Positions 30,329 to 40,196 of a stretch of 64,000 nucleotides of DNA are shown in pieces. Each line of letters opens with the position of its first letter. The stretch's first letter is position 1. The stretch comes from Providencia huaxiensis (GTDB taxonomy: Bacteria > Pseudomonadota > Gammaproteobacteria > Enterobacterales > Enterobacteriaceae): contig NZ_CP031123.2 of assembly GCF_002843235.3 (NCBI RefSeq), positions 1,116,001 through 1,180,000 on the forward strand, read 5' to 3'. The notes under the pieces were generated by a model, which was not told the DNA's origin, made no database searches, and worked only from the letters and a program-made list of their open reading frames with translations. The translations under genes were made by a program, and so were the position numbers.

Positions 30329-31234
30329 ATGTGGTCTGCACATGCACTCGAAGTGATTGATGCAGTTGCTCGAACTGGGAGCTTTAGTGGTGCTGCTGAA
30401 GAATTGCACCGTGTACCTTCTGCAATCAGTTATACCGTAAAGCAAGTTGAAGAATGGCTTGCGGTTCCTCTATTTGAACGCCGACATCGTGATGTTGTTC
30501 TGACAGAAGCAGGAGCGATATTTATTAAGGAAAGCCGTTCTGTTATCAAAAAAATGACAGATACCCGGCATCAGTGCCAGCAAGTTGCAAATGGCTGGCG
30601 CGGGCAATTTAGTATTGCCGTTGATTGCATTGTTAAACCTCAAAGGACGGAACAGTTAATTATTGATTTTTATCGTCATTTTCCTGATATTGAACTTTTT
30701 ATTCATCCAGAAGTGTTTAATGGAGTGTGGGATGCACTGGCTGACGGGCGCGTAGATGTTGCGATTGGTGCGACTCGAGCGTCCCCGATAGGTGAAAGAT
30801 ACAGTTTCCGTGATATGGGGTTTATGCCGTGGATGTGTGTCGCAAGCCCGGAACATCCATTAGCAAAAATAGGTGAAAAACTGACTGATGACCAAATGAG
30901 AGAGTATCCGAGCTTGTGCCTTGAAGATACCTCTCGTAACCTTCCCAAGCGTGATACTTGGGCACTTGATAACCAACGTCGGCTTGTCGTGCCTTACTGG
31001 GAAAATGGTCTAGCTTGTTTAGTTAACGGGTTATGCGTTGGAATGGTACCTGAGCATCGAGCAGCTCCGCTTTGTGAAAAAGGCCAATTAGTTGAGCTAG
31101 CATTAGCCCAGCCATTTCCACCCAGTCCTTGCTGTTTAACTTGGGTGGAAAATAACACATCACCCGCGCTCCGTTGGTTATTAGATTACCTTGGCGATAA
31201 CGAAACGCTCAACGCAGAGTGGCTTTCAACTTAA
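30329..31234 (+). CDS. punR: LysR-type regulator PunR
   Basis: A 301-residue regulator with an N-terminal helix-turn-helix (GSFSGAAEELHRVPSAISYTV, written here in part) and a C-terminal effector domain. It matches E. coli PunR (YdhB), which activates punC in response to adenosine. The ATG at 30329 has AAAGGAG six bases before it; a more distant start 30 bases upstream is less likely. It ends 9 bp before the converging purR. Confidence 0.88.
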   Translation: MWSAHALEVIDAVARTGSFSGAAEELHRVPSAISYTVKQVEEWLAVPLFERRHRDVVLTEAGAIFIKESRSVIKKMTDTRHQCQQVANGWRGQFSIAVDCIVKPQRTEQLIIDFYRHFPDIELFIHPEVFNGVWDALADGRVDVAIGATRASPIGERYSFRDMGFMPWMCVASPEHPLAKIGEKLTDDQMREYPSLCLEDTSRNLPKRDTWALDNQRRLVVPYWENGLACLVNGLCVGMVPEHRAAPLCEKGQLVELALAQPFPPSPCCLTWVENNTSPALRWLLDYLGDNETLNAEWLST

Positions 31235-31243
31235 CTATTTGTC

Positions 31244-32269
31244 TTATCGACGGTAATCGATAAATGGACCGTCAGCGACAGAACGACGTTCTACAAGGCG
31301 AGGGTGGACTTCAATTGTTTGAGCATCTTCGCGCTTATTTACGATACGATCGAGCAGCATAGTGAAGGCCATTTGGCCTAAACGCTCTTTTGGTTGGTGG
31401 ATAGTGGTCAATGCTGGGGTAAAATAGCGCGCATTTCGTACATTATCATAACCAATGATTGAAATGTCTTGTGGAACACGTAGCCCCATTTCATCAGCCG
31501 CACAAATGGCCCCCATCGCCATGATATCGCCGCCACAAAATACCGCGGTAGGGCGTTGTTTATGGCTTAAAATTTGCATCATTGCTTTATAACCAGACTC
31601 AGGTTCGAAATCACCTTGCACTATCCACTGGTCTCTCAGTGTGATCTTTGCCTCTTCCATTGCTTTTTGGAAGCCTGTTAAGCGGCCGATACCGGTGTTT
31701 CTTTCGAGCGAACCTGGGATCACACCAATATCACGGTGCCCACGATCAATTAAATAGCGGCCTGCAAGGTACCCACCATGGAATGAATTATCAATAATAC
31801 TGTCTGTAAAATCACCTCGGGAGGTTCCCCAATCCATCACCACCATTGGGATATTGCGATAATCTTCAAGCATACTAATTAACGTATCTGGATATTCAGA
31901 ACACATCACGAGTAGGCCATCAACGCGCTTTTGCGCTAACATTTGCAAATACGCTTTTTGTTTTCCCAAATTATTATGGGAATTACAAAGTATAAGCGTG
32001 TAACCTTTTTCATAACAACTATTTTCAACTGATTCAATGACTTCCGCAAAGTAAGGTGCTTCACTTGAGGTTGCGAGTAAACCAATCGACTTTGTATGAT
32101 TAACTTTTAAACTACGGGCAACTGCACTCGGTGAATAATTGAGCTCTTTAATCGCAGCCCAGACCGCTGTCTTAGTATCATCGGCCACAAAGCGCGTTTT
32201 ATTAATAACATGGGATACAGTCGTGGTAGATACGCCAGCGCGTTTCGCCACATCTTTAATCGTTGCCAT
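31244..32269 (-). CDS. purR: Purine repressor
   Basis: A 341-residue LacI-family repressor. It has an N-terminal helix-turn-helix with hinge ([20 protein letters not shown], then [14 protein letters not shown]) and a periplasmic-binding-protein-like core that binds hypoxanthine or guanine. Family role: repression of purine synthesis genes. The ATG at 32269 matches the E. coli start, with AGGAG upstream. E. coli purR is autoregulated; no convincing PurR box was found here by eye. Confidence 0.94.
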   Translation of the reverse strand: MATIKDVAKRAGVSTTTVSHVINKTRFVADDTKTAVWAAIKELNYSPSAVARSLKVNHTKSIGLLATSSEAPYFAEVIESVENSCYEKGYTLILCNSHNNLGKQKAYLQMLAQKRVDGLLVMCSEYPDTLISMLEDYRNIPMVVMDWGTSRGDFTDSIIDNSFHGGYLAGRYLIDRGHRDIGVIPGSLERNTGIGRLTGFQKAMEEAKITLRDQWIVQGDFEPESGYKAMMQILSHKQRPTAVFCGGDIMAMGAICAADEMGLRVPQDISIIGYDNVRNARYFTPALTTIHQPKERLGQMAFTMLLDRIVNKREDAQTIEVHPRLVERRSVADGPFIDYRR

Positions 32270-32537
32270 GGGGAAAAAAAACTCCTGACCAATAACCGGT
32301 CTCAATAAGAATTCTTGTTAAAAAATTACCTGCATATTGATGCATTGATCCTTTGCTGGCAATAATTTAGCGATTTGTTGTCGATTTTGTCTGATCTAGC
32401 GCAAAAACGAAAGAAATAATTGATGTTATAACATGTGATATAGACACTAGTTTTACTTTTTTGGATATGTATACTTAATAACCTTAATTATTGCATGGTT
32501 ATTTGTTAATTCAATTACATTAGAATGAGAGGAACTC

Positions 32538-32621
32538 ATGGATACAGATGTTAAATATGGATTGCTTGCTGCATTGGGCTCATTAGCAATGATTATCTTT
32601 CTTGCTGCACATATTTTCTGA
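32538..32621 (+). CDS. cydH: CydH (YnhF)-like membrane microprotein, 27 residues
   Basis: A very short gene with a strong ribosome binding site (GAGAGGAA, six to seven bases before ATG). The peptide begins MDTDVKYGLLAAL and continues as one hydrophobic helix ending HIF. It shares the start pattern M-x-T-D-x-K and the single-span layout of E. coli YnhF, now named CydH, a small subunit of cytochrome bd-I oxidase. YnhF also lies between purR and the sodB side in E. coli. Similarity over so few residues is modest, but length, start, topology and position agree. A terminator follows. Confidence 0.75.
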   Translation: MDTDVKYGLLAALGSLAMIIFLAAHIF

Positions 32622-32652
32622 TTTTATTTCAGCCTCAAGTAGGGTGAAATAA

Positions 32653-32675
32653 AAGGGCGAGTGTATCTCGCCCTT
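32653..32675. terminator. Terminator shared by cydH and sodB
   Basis: AAGGGCGAG pairs perfectly with CTCGCCCTT around a 5-base loop, between the converging cydH and sodB genes. T-rich on the plus side (TTGTCTATTT), A-rich on the minus side. Confidence 0.8.
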
Positions 32676-32711
32676 GTCTATTTATGCTTTGTTTCAATAC
32701 TTGCTAGGTGA

Positions 32712-33290
32712 CTATGCTAAGTTTTCTTCCACAAATTTCCAGTTAACCAGTGCCCAGAAGTTTTCTAAGTATTTAGGGCGGGCGTTGCGGTAATCGATAT
32801 AGTAAGCATGCTCCCAAATATCAACGGTTAACACGGGTTTATCATCACCAGAAATTGGGGTCGCAGCATTCGATGTATTTACGATTGCAAGGCTACCATC
32901 TGCTTTTTTCACTAACCAAGTCCATCCAGCACCGAAGTTTTTGGTTGCTGCATCAGTAAACTGAGCTTTAAATTCAGCAAAAGAACCGAATGCTTTATTA
33001 ATAGCTTCCGCAACTTTTCCTGTCGGCTCGCCACCAGCGTTTGGCGCTAAGCAATTCCAATAGAAAGTGTGGTTCCAAACTTGTGCCGCGTTGTTAAAAA
33101 CCCCTGCTTCAGAAGTTTTGATTATTTCTTCTAAAGATTTTCCTTCAAAGTTAGTACCTTTGATGAGGTTATTTAAGTTAACAACGTATGTGTTGTGGTG
33201 TTTACCATAGTGATATTCTAAGGTTTCTGCAGAGATATAAGGTTCTAAAGCATCTTTTGCATACGGTAAAGCGGGTAGTTCAAATGACAT
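32712..33290 (-). CDS. sodB: Iron superoxide dismutase
   Basis: Cytoplasmic Fe-SOD of 192 residues that converts superoxide to hydrogen peroxide and oxygen. It begins MSFELPALPYAKDAL with AAGGAG seven bases before the ATG; an upstream in-frame start adds 25 unlikely residues. Metal ligands lie in EYHYGKHHNTY, WNHTFYW and DIWEHAYYIDY. The start codon region GCAATGTCAT is exactly complementary to 10 bases of the RyhB RNA at 50042-50051, so iron-dependent silencing as in E. coli is likely. Confidence 0.95.
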   Translation of the reverse strand: MSFELPALPYAKDALEPYISAETLEYHYGKHHNTYVVNLNNLIKGTNFEGKSLEEIIKTSEAGVFNNAAQVWNHTFYWNCLAPNAGGEPTGKVAEAINKAFGSFAEFKAQFTDAATKNFGAGWTWLVKKADGSLAIVNTSNAATPISGDDKPVLTVDIWEHAYYIDYRNARPKYLENFWALVNWKFVEENLA

Positions 33291-33778
33291 TGCGTACTCC
33301 TTGATTGCTTTTATATCAAAATACTCAGGGTGTTTGCTCTTAAAGTGAGCGAAATAATATGTCACAGCTTATCATTAGAGTTTCGCCTATTGGCGATATG
33401 ATACTTAATATATTAATGATAGCACGATCAACCTTACAAAGGTAAGGTAATGAGACGACTAAGATGCTAACAGATAAATAGAGAAATTACAGATAAAAAT
33501 CATATAGATATTGTAGGTGAGGAACCTAAGCACATTAAATTTCAGTTCTTACTTAGAAATAGCTACTTGTTTGACTTAGGTAAAGAGAAGATAGAAAAGG
33601 TGCCTTTTTACTTTTTGGGATGCTATAGTAATGCCCCTATAAAACTGGCATATTGTATGAAACAATTCAGTTTCTTATTATATCAGTCAATCAGTCAATG
33701 TATTTTGTTAAGTTGCGGTAGACTCTCAGTTACCGGCTGACTGCAAAACCTGCATCTTTGTTTTAAGGAAGTTAAAAA
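33291..33778. other. sodB-grxD divergent region
   Basis: A 488-bp gap with the sodB leader on one side and the grxD promoter region on the other. E. coli has mepH here; no remnant is recognisable. No other feature is seen. Confidence 0.5.
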
Positions 33779-34126
33779 ATGACAACTATTGAAAGAATTG
33801 AGCGCCAAATTAAAGAAAACCCAATTTTATTATATATGAAAGGCTCTCCTAAACTTCCGAGCTGTGGTTTTTCTGCTCAGGCAGTACAAGCTCTGTCTTC
33901 TTGTGGTGAACGTTTTGCCTATGTTGATATCTTACAAAATCCAGATATTCGTGCGGAATTACCAAAATATGCAAATTGGCCAACTTTCCCTCAACTGTGG
34001 GTTGATGGTGAGCTGGTCGGTGGCTGTGATATCATCATGGAAATGTTCCAGCGTGGTGAGCTTCAATCTCTAATTAAAGAAACGGCTGATAAATACCGTT
34101 CAGCAGATGAAGCTAGTGCAGACTGA
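33779..34126 (+). CDS. grxD: Monothiol glutaredoxin 4
   Basis: A 115-residue monothiol glutaredoxin that binds a 2Fe-2S cluster with glutathione and takes part in Fe-S trafficking. The active site is CGFS (LPSCGFSAQ, Cys31). TFPQLWVDGELVGGCDI shows the glutathione-binding cis-proline and GG motif. AAGGAAG precedes the start. Order sodB-grxD-rnt-gloA is the E. coli order, without lhr. Confidence 0.95.
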   Translation: MTTIERIERQIKENPILLYMKGSPKLPSCGFSAQAVQALSSCGERFAYVDILQNPDIRAELPKYANWPTFPQLWVDGELVGGCDIIMEMFQRGELQSLIKETADKYRSADEASAD

Positions 34127-34150
34127 ATTAAGCCATAATTAAAAGACTGA

Positions 34151-34204
34151 AAAACCGTATTTGGTGAAAGCATTGATGACTTTCTACTAAACACGGTTTT
34201 TTTT
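34151..34204. terminator. Bidirectional terminator between grxD and rnt
   Basis: AAAACCGTATTTGGTGAAAG pairs, with few mismatches, with the segment ending ACACGGTTTT. Runs of T follow on the plus strand and of U on the minus transcript. Confidence 0.8.
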
Positions 34205-34228
34205 ATGTCATGACTATTGATAAAAAGA

Positions 34229-34873
34229 TTATTGAGAGTCTTCAATAATTGGCCAACCACCCAATTTCTTCCACTTATTAACAATTTCGCAAAATAGCAG
34301 AGCCGTTCGATTCGTATCATACAACGCGCCATGAGCTTGTTTGCCATCAAATGGGATACCTGCGGAAACACACGCTTTTGCCAAAATGGTTTGACCAAAT
34401 ACTAAGCCACTTAATGCCGCTGTATCAAAGGTTGCAAATGGATGGAAAGGATTACGTTTTAAACCTGCTCGTTCGGCAGCATTCATGACAAAGCTGTGAT
34501 CAAAATTTGCGTTATGAGCGACAATAATTGCGCGATTACAATCTGTATTTTTCATGCCCTTGCGGATGACTTTGAATATCGCATGAAGAGCCTCATATTC
34601 GCTAACAGCACCGCGTAGAGGGTTAGTTGGATCAATTCCTGTGAAGGCAAGAGCGGATGGCTCAAGATTTGCGCCTTCAAAAGGTTCTACATGAAAATGT
34701 AATGTTTCATCCATGGAGAGCCAGCCGTCTTTGTCCATTTTTAAGGTGATGGCAGCAATTTCTAACAGGCCGTCAGTTTTTGCATTAAACCCACCTGTTT
34801 CAACATCAATAACGACAGGATAGTATCCCCTGAAGCGGTTCACTAGGGCATTTGGATTGTTTTTTTCAGACAT
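34229..34873 (-). CDS. rnt: Ribonuclease T
   Basis: A 214-residue 3'-5' exonuclease of the DEDDh family that trims tRNA and other stable RNA ends. Motifs: DVETGGFN (ExoI), [10 protein letters not shown] (ExoII) and [11 protein letters not shown] (ExoIII with the catalytic histidine). Length matches E. coli (215). Converges with grxD. Confidence 0.95.
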   Translation of the reverse strand: MSEKNNPNALVNRFRGYYPVVIDVETGGFNAKTDGLLEIAAITLKMDKDGWLSMDETLHFHVEPFEGANLEPSALAFTGIDPTNPLRGAVSEYEALHAIFKVIRKGMKNTDCNRAIIVAHNANFDHSFVMNAAERAGLKRNPFHPFATFDTAALSGLVFGQTILAKACVSAGIPFDGKQAHGALYDTNRTALLFCEIVNKWKKLGGWPIIEDSQ

Positions 34874-35000
34874 TAGGACTTTCAGTTTTAGTTTTCTGGT
34901 TGGGTGACATTATGCCAAAACCAGTAAAAATTTGCAGGTAAACGGTGATAAAAGTTTAGGCGATGAGTTAGGCGCCTAAACTTTTAAATTATATCGCTAA

Positions 35001-35408
35001 TTAATGGCCTAGGCCTTTACTTGCGCTTTTGTTTTCGATCAGCTCAATTTTATAGCCATCTGGATCTTCGACAAATGCAATCACAGTTGTTCCACCCTTA
35101 ACAGGGCCCGCTTCACGAGTTACGTTACCACCCGCACTACGGATATCATCGCACGTTTTTGCAACATCATCGACGCCTAAGGCGATATGACCATATGCGT
35201 TACCCATGTCATATTGGTCAACACCCCAGTTATAGGTTAACTCTATGACAGCGCCTTCACTTTCATCGCTGTAGCCAACAAATGCGAGAGAGTATTTATA
35301 CTCTGTGTTTTCACTGGTTCTTAATAAGCGCATGCCTAACACTTTTGTGTAAAAGTCGATAGAACGCTGCATATCAGTAACACGTAACATAGTATGGAGT
35401 AAGCGCAT
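35001..35408 (-). CDS. gloA: Glyoxalase I (lactoylglutathione lyase)
   Basis: Converts the methylglyoxal-glutathione adduct to S-lactoylglutathione. The 135-residue protein has two beta-alpha-beta-beta-beta units; the Ni ligands are visible as His5 (LLHTMLR), Glu in VIELTYNWG, His in YGHIALGV and Glu in YKIELIE. Length equals the E. coli enzyme. It is next to rnt as in E. coli; nemRA is absent. Confidence 0.95.
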   Translation of the reverse strand: MRLLHTMLRVTDMQRSIDFYTKVLGMRLLRTSENTEYKYSLAFVGYSDESEGAVIELTYNWGVDQYDMGNAYGHIALGVDDVAKTCDDIRSAGGNVTREAGPVKGGTTVIAFVEDPDGYKIELIENKSASKGLGH

Positions 35409-35575
35409 TTTTAAACCTCTTGGAATCAGCCTGAATCGATTTACCTATTAATATAACGTGCTTAAATTAATAAATACAATGATTACAGTTTGTTTTTTGA
35501 ACAAATAATGGTAATACTCATTTCTAGGAGTATATCATACATTTATGGTGATTTTTTCTTTTGAAGGGGAAAGTT

Positions 35576-35815
35576 ATGGCTGAACAACTTGAATTTTTTG
35601 AGATCCCCAGCCCTTGTCGTGGTATTTGCCAAAGTAATGAACAAGGCTATTGTCGAGGTTGTTACCGCACTCGTGATGAACGCTTTAACTGGTTAAAATT
35701 TTCGGATAGTGAAAAACGAAATGTCCTTCGTTTATGTCACCAACGTTATTTAAGAATATTAAATAAAAAAATAGCTCAAGAGAAAACCATCGATACACAA
35801 CAACAACTTTTCTAG
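35576..35815 (+). CDS. DUF1289 protein (YdhL-like)
   Basis: A 79-residue protein with the DUF1289 cysteine pattern CRGICQSNEQGYCRGCYRT (C-x3-C-x6-C-x2-C), suggestive of metal or Fe-S binding; function unknown. The ATG at 35576 has GAAGGGGA about six bases upstream. E. coli has ydhL in this neighbourhood. No clear terminator is seen after it. Confidence 0.8.
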   Translation: MAEQLEFFEIPSPCRGICQSNEQGYCRGCYRTRDERFNWLKFSDSEKRNVLRLCHQRYLRILNKKIAQEKTIDTQQQLF

Positions 35816-36347
35816 TCTCCTGTTTAAAAATAATGATAAAAAAATCAAATGTTTTATTTTTAATGAAAATTAATTCATAATAAATTATTAGCATGCTATT
35901 TATTTCCGAGTTTATATTTCAATGAAATTTTATTTATTCAAAATTATTATAGATTAAATTTAAATGACTGTAATTAACATGATTTTAAGATTAACTATAT
36001 TTGTTTGTTTTTTAAAGGTTTATGTGACATTGTTTTTTTTATTGTTATTCATGACTGCTATAAGAGCTAAAATAGATAGATCAAAAAGGAGAGTGCGGCT
36101 ATTCTTATTAATAAGATAATTGATAGGTTATCTTATTAAGCTTAGGTTGAGAAAATGTATGAATCAACGACATATTAATTAGAGTTATATCGCATAATAA
36201 ATCAGCTGTTGTAACTAGATATAGGTATTTAATAGCTAATATATAAATAAAAAGTTGTAAGTATAAAGGGAAATTAATATATAATTCAAAAAATAATATG
36301 AAGATGGTATATTTTTTTGACATTATAATTATATAAAGGAGGGTAAA
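35816..36347. other. AT-rich gap before slyA
   Basis: A 532-bp, very AT-rich stretch. A 71-codon minus-strand frame at 36108-36323 has no ribosome binding site and a composition expected from AT-rich noise; it does not resemble the ydhI gene found here in E. coli. No other structure is seen. Confidence 0.55.
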
Positions 36348-36782
36348 TTGGAATCACAAATTGGGACAGAGTTATCACGTGTTGTTCGCATGTGGAGAGC
36401 ATTAATCGACTATCGTTTGAAGCCTCTTAAACTTACACAAACACATTGGGTTACATTGCATAATATAAGTCAACTACCGCCTGAGCAATCTCAAATACAG
36501 TTAGCAAAAGCGATTGGTATTGAACAGCCTTCACTAGTAAGGACTCTAGATCAGTTAGAGGAAAAAAAGCTTATTTCCAGACATACTTGTACAAATGATA
36601 GGAGAGCTAAAAGGATAAAGTTAACGGAAGAATCTGAACCCTTTATTAAAACGGTAGATCAAGTCATAAACAATACGCGTATAGAGATATTGAACAATAT
36701 TAGTAAAGATGAACTTTATCAATTATCACAGTTACTTATGAAACTTGAAAAAAATATTTTAAGATTACAAAATGATTCTTGA
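36348..36782 (+). CDS. slyA: MarR-family regulator SlyA
   Basis: A 144-residue winged-helix dimeric regulator. The central region ([42 protein letters not shown]) is nearly identical to enteric SlyA. In Salmonella and E. coli it counters H-NS silencing at horizontally acquired and virulence genes. The start is TTG, with a strong AAGGAGGG four bases before it; a TTG start is also described for enteric slyA. The C-terminal dimer helix is more divergent. Confidence 0.93.
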   Translation: MESQIGTELSRVVRMWRALIDYRLKPLKLTQTHWVTLHNISQLPPEQSQIQLAKAIGIEQPSLVRTLDQLEEKKLISRHTCTNDRRAKRIKLTEESEPFIKTVDQVINNTRIEILNNISKDELYQLSQLLMKLEKNILRLQNDS

Positions 36783-37239
36783 TATGAAAATAATATACCT
36801 AACTAATAAATGGTGTGCTAATCATTAAACTAGCAATTAAGTAATCGGGCTATGTAATTTGTATGATGGTGATATAGGAATAGGTCAATGGAAATAATAA
36901 TTACACCCAGTTATGATTCTTGATAAGTCATTACCTTTAAATATAATTAATACTGTTAATTATATTTACCTACGGTATTTCTAATTGTTAGCTGGCTAAT
37001 TTATTAGTGCGTATTAATTAATAATAAACGATTTATTAAAGGGGGAAAGTTAAGTGCCTTTTTGAGCTCGAAAGCAAGGCATTTATTTGTAAGCAAGAAA
37101 CTGTATTACCTAAAAGCTATGTATGATAAATATAAAATATAATTATATATCATAAAGTAACTATATTATTCAGCAATATTATTTTAAGGCATACTCACCG
37201 GCATTGGCCAGTGAGTATGCCTAATTTCGTATCGTAAGA
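36783..37239. other. slyA-slyB gap
   Basis: A 457-bp AT-rich region between converging slyA and slyB. It holds the slyB terminator hairpin at 37187-37222. Nothing else is recognisable. Confidence 0.55.
37187..37222 (-). terminator. Hairpin after slyB
   Basis: AGGCATACTCAC pairs perfectly with GTGAGTATGCCT around a 12-base loop, 18 bp after the slyB stop. The minus strand then reads TTAAAATAATATT. Confidence 0.75.
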
Positions 37240-37707
37240 TTACCGAGGAGACACAGTCACTGTATTTCCGCTATTTGCAATCATAACACGTTGGCCATTA
37301 CGGAAGGTGCTAGGGTCTTGTTTTTGAACAACAACAATGTTTTTGCCGCTATCGAGGCGGATCTCTAATTGAACACCTTGGCTTCTATTTAATGCGCCTT
37401 GAGCTTCCTGACCGGCTAAACCACCGGCAATAGCACCTGCAGCTGTTGCTAATGTGTTACCTGTACCACCACCGATGGTGTTACCTAATAACCCACCAAG
37501 AACAGCACCACCAATTGCGCCAATTACGTTACCGTCTTCACCAGCTTGAATAGTCACAGGGCGAGCATTCAGAACAGTACCATAAGTCACAGTCTGTACC
37601 TGTTTCGCATCCTTGGCAGAAATAGTATCACCAGAAAGCGTACTGGTATTGACACAGCCTGATAAGGCTGCAACTGCTACAACACCTACAAAAACTTTCT
37701 TAAGCAT
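37240..37707 (-). CDS. slyB: Outer membrane lipoprotein SlyB
   Basis: A 155-residue lipoprotein. The signal peptide ends in the lipobox ALSGC (Cys18). The middle is glycine-zipper rich (IGAIGGAVLGGLLGNTIGGG), typical of the Pcp/SlyB family. E. coli SlyB stabilises the outer membrane under stress and is activated by PhoP. The ATG at 37707 has AGGAG upstream, and a PhoP-like box lies about 140 bp before it. Confidence 0.93.
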   Translation of the reverse strand: MLKKVFVGVVAVAALSGCVNTSTLSGDTISAKDAKQVQTVTYGTVLNARPVTIQAGEDGNVIGAIGGAVLGGLLGNTIGGGTGNTLATAAGAIAGGLAGQEAQGALNRSQGVQLEIRLDSGKNIVVVQKQDPSTFRNGQRVMIANSGNTVTVSPR

Positions 37708-38239
37708 AAGAACTCCTATGAGATTTGCTGTCTGTGGCACTAACATAGCATCGTATATTTGTTTTCACCATAAATACAACAAGTATCAAAATAATGGTAT
37801 TAAAAAGCGATGGTTAGATTACCGATTCTGATTTAAATAGAGCGTAAACACTAGGTAAAATATCTCAAATTCGTGATTATTTCATTCAATAAGGCACTCT
37901 TTGTTAAATATTCACATAGGGTAGTCAATTCATGAGCATCATTTCGCACAAGTTGCCAAACAGGGTAAGGCTTTAAACTTTAACTGAAGCGCGAAACAGT
38001 TATGCTGAGCTGATCAATGCATTATGTACCATAATATTGAAAATGAAAATTTCAGACATTAAAAAACGACTTTTTTATTTGGTTTGTCTAGCAATTTTTA
38101 GTTTTAAAGTACTTATTTATTATTCCTGCGAAGCGCTCCGAGAAATTGCATCGAATTGTTGACAAAATTTGTCATCAAAGCACAATCTTTTGTAGCTGAA
38201 TATTGTAAAGTTAATGTGCACTCTGAAGGAACAAGAATA
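37708..38239. other. slyB-anmK divergent region
   Basis: A 532-bp gap. It contains a PhoP-box-like direct repeat for slyB at 37845-37861 and the anmK ribosome binding site. Open frames reaching in from anmK (from 38156) are upstream extensions rather than genes. Confidence 0.5.
37845..37861 (-). promoter_or_regulatory. PhoP-box-like direct repeat upstream of slyB
   Basis: On the minus strand ATTTTA, 5 bases, TGTTTA matches the PhoP pattern (T/G)GTTTA-N5-(T/G)GTTTA at 10 of 12 positions. A TATTTA -10-like element follows within a dozen bases. slyB is a known PhoP target in enterics. Confidence 0.4.
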
Positions 38240-39361
38240 ATGATGAAATCGGGTCGTTACATAGGCGTTATGTCAGGAACTAGCCTAGATGGTGTTGATG
38301 TCGTTCTTGCCGCAATCAGTGACAAATTTGTCGCAGAGCAATCCAGTTTGAGTGTTGCGTTTCCCATCGAGTTAAAAAAACGAATTCTAGATATATGCCA
38401 AGGGCAGGCAACAACGCTATCAGAGGTTGGTAAAATTGATAGAGAGCTTGGCTCTTTATATGCAGATGCGATAAACCAACTTCTTATTCAAACAGGGCTA
38501 ACAGCCGAAGATATCATTGCGATTGGTTGTCACGGTCAAACTGTTTGGCACGAACCTGATGGCGAACAGCCTTTTACTATACAGTTAGGTGATAACAACC
38601 GTATTGCAGCTTTAACAGGGATCACAACGGTAGGGGACTTTCGCCGAAGAGATATGGCTTATGGTGGGCAGGGAGCGCCTTTAGTTCCCGCATTTCACTT
38701 AGCTGTTCTAGGGCATTCTACAGAAAAGCGAATTGTACTGAATATTGGTGGAATTGCTAATGTGACAGCTTTATTACCAGGGGCTTACGTCAAAGGCTAC
38801 GATACAGGACCGGGAAATATGTTAATGGATACCTGGAGCTGGCGTATCCAACAAAAAGCATTCGATAAAGATGGTGAATGGGCAAGTCGTGGTCAAGTTA
38901 ACCATGTATTACTAAAAGCCATGTTAAGTGACCCATATTTTAGACGTTCCTCGCCGAAAAGTACGGGGCGTGAATATTTTAACATGCAATGGTTAGAACA
39001 GCATTTAGTTCATTTTCCATCAATCTCAGCGGATGATGTGCAAGCAACTCTGTGCGAATTGACTGCGGCCTCTATCGCAGAGCAAGTATTACTATGTGGT
39101 GGTTGTGAGCGCTTAATAGTCTGCGGTGGTGGAGCAAAGAATACTTTTTTAATGCAACGAATGGCCGCTTTGCTCCCGGGAACTGAAGTGGCGCCAAGTG
39201 ATAAGTTTGGTTTAAGTGGGGATGATATGGAAGCTTTAGCATTTGCATGGCTAGCAGCACGAACGATATCAGGTCTTCCTGGAAATTTGGCATCCGTTAC
39301 TGGAGCAAGTCAAGAAACTGTGCTTGGGGCAATATACCCTAAAAATACCGATAAAAAATAA
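38240..39361 (+). CDS. anmK: Anhydro-N-acetylmuramic acid kinase
   Basis: Phosphorylates and opens 1,6-anhydro-MurNAc to MurNAc 6-phosphate in cell-wall recycling. It has 373 residues; the actin-like ATPase fold shows [16 protein letters not shown] at the start, [20 protein letters not shown] and VCGGGAKN. Two adjacent ATGs (38240 and 38243) follow GAAGGA; the first has better spacing. An 84-base upstream extension lacks a ribosome binding site. mliC, between anmK and pdxH in E. coli, is absent. Confidence 0.94.
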   Translation: MMKSGRYIGVMSGTSLDGVDVVLAAISDKFVAEQSSLSVAFPIELKKRILDICQGQATTLSEVGKIDRELGSLYADAINQLLIQTGLTAEDIIAIGCHGQTVWHEPDGEQPFTIQLGDNNRIAALTGITTVGDFRRRDMAYGGQGAPLVPAFHLAVLGHSTEKRIVLNIGGIANVTALLPGAYVKGYDTGPGNMLMDTWSWRIQQKAFDKDGEWASRGQVNHVLLKAMLSDPYFRRSSPKSTGREYFNMQWLEQHLVHFPSISADDVQATLCELTAASIAEQVLLCGGCERLIVCGGGAKNTFLMQRMAALLPGTEVAPSDKFGLSGDDMEALAFAWLAARTISGLPGNLASVTGASQETVLGAIYPKNTDKK

Positions 39362-39381
39362 CAGTGGTGAAGGATACAAAA

Positions 39382-40035
39382 ATGAACGAGCTAGGTGAAA
39401 TAGATCTTGCATCGGTACGTCGTGAATACACCAAAAGTGGGTTGAGGCGTAATGACTTAACACCAAACCCACTGACGCTTTTTGAACTATGGATGAAGCA
39501 GGCATGTGAAGCTCGATTGAGTGATCCAACAGCCATGTGTGTTGCTACTGTAGATGAAACCGGGCAGCCCTACCAACGTATTGTACTATTAAAACATTTT
39601 GATGATAAAGGCTTGGTATTTTATACCAACTTAGGTAGTCGAAAAGCACAACATTTAGAGAAAAATAATAAAATTAGCCTACATTTTCCATGGTATCCAT
39701 TAGAGCGCCAAGTTAATTTCACTGGGGTTGCTGAGCGTTTGAACCCTATTGAGGTTGTCAAATATTTTCATAGTAGGCCGAAAGACAGCCAGATTGCAGC
39801 ATGGGCATCAGCGCAATCTTCTAAAATTTCAGCGCGTGGTATTTTAGAAGGGAAATTTTTAGAACTAAAACAAAAATTTAAGAATGGCGATGTCCCATTA
39901 CCGAGTTTTTGGGGGGGGTATCGAGTGGTATTTGATAGTGTTGAATTTTGGCAAGGTGGGGCGCACCGTCTACACGACCGTTTTTTATACCAGCGAGAAG
40001 GCGATGGCTGGAAAATTGATAGATTAGCCCCTTAG
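39382..40035 (+). CDS. pdxH: Pyridoxine/pyridoxamine 5'-phosphate oxidase
   Basis: FMN enzyme that makes pyridoxal 5'-phosphate. The 217-residue product starts [16 protein letters not shown], with [20 protein letters not shown] (FMN site, given in part) and the C-terminal [14 protein letters not shown]. The ATG at 39382 has AAGGA seven bases upstream; GTG codons further up overlap that site. It is 20 bp after anmK, likely co-transcribed. Confidence 0.95.
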   Translation: MNELGEIDLASVRREYTKSGLRRNDLTPNPLTLFELWMKQACEARLSDPTAMCVATVDETGQPYQRIVLLKHFDDKGLVFYTNLGSRKAQHLEKNNKISLHFPWYPLERQVNFTGVAERLNPIEVVKYFHSRPKDSQIAAWASAQSSKISARGILEGKFLELKQKFKNGDVPLPSFWGGYRVVFDSVEFWQGGAHRLHDRFLYQREGDGWKIDRLAP

Positions 40036-40196
40036 GATCATGTTTTTTAGCTGGCACTTAATTGATATGCGCTTTATGCTATAGCTTCATTTAAGAAAAT
40101 TGACAAATTACACTGGTGAGTTTTTGACAAGCCTCTCAAACTTACTGGTCATTCAAACTAATATAGATAGACAAAATACAACTGATGGAGTCATTG

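Noticed and set aside
32270-32537. PurR operator before purR
   Set aside because: GCGCAAAAACGAAAG at about 32398 resembles half of a PurR box only; the palindrome is not there.
36108-36323. A 71-codon minus-strand frame divergent from slyA
   Set aside because: Mostly Ile, Leu, Tyr and Phe from AT-rich DNA, no ribosome binding site, and no likeness to E. coli ydhI.
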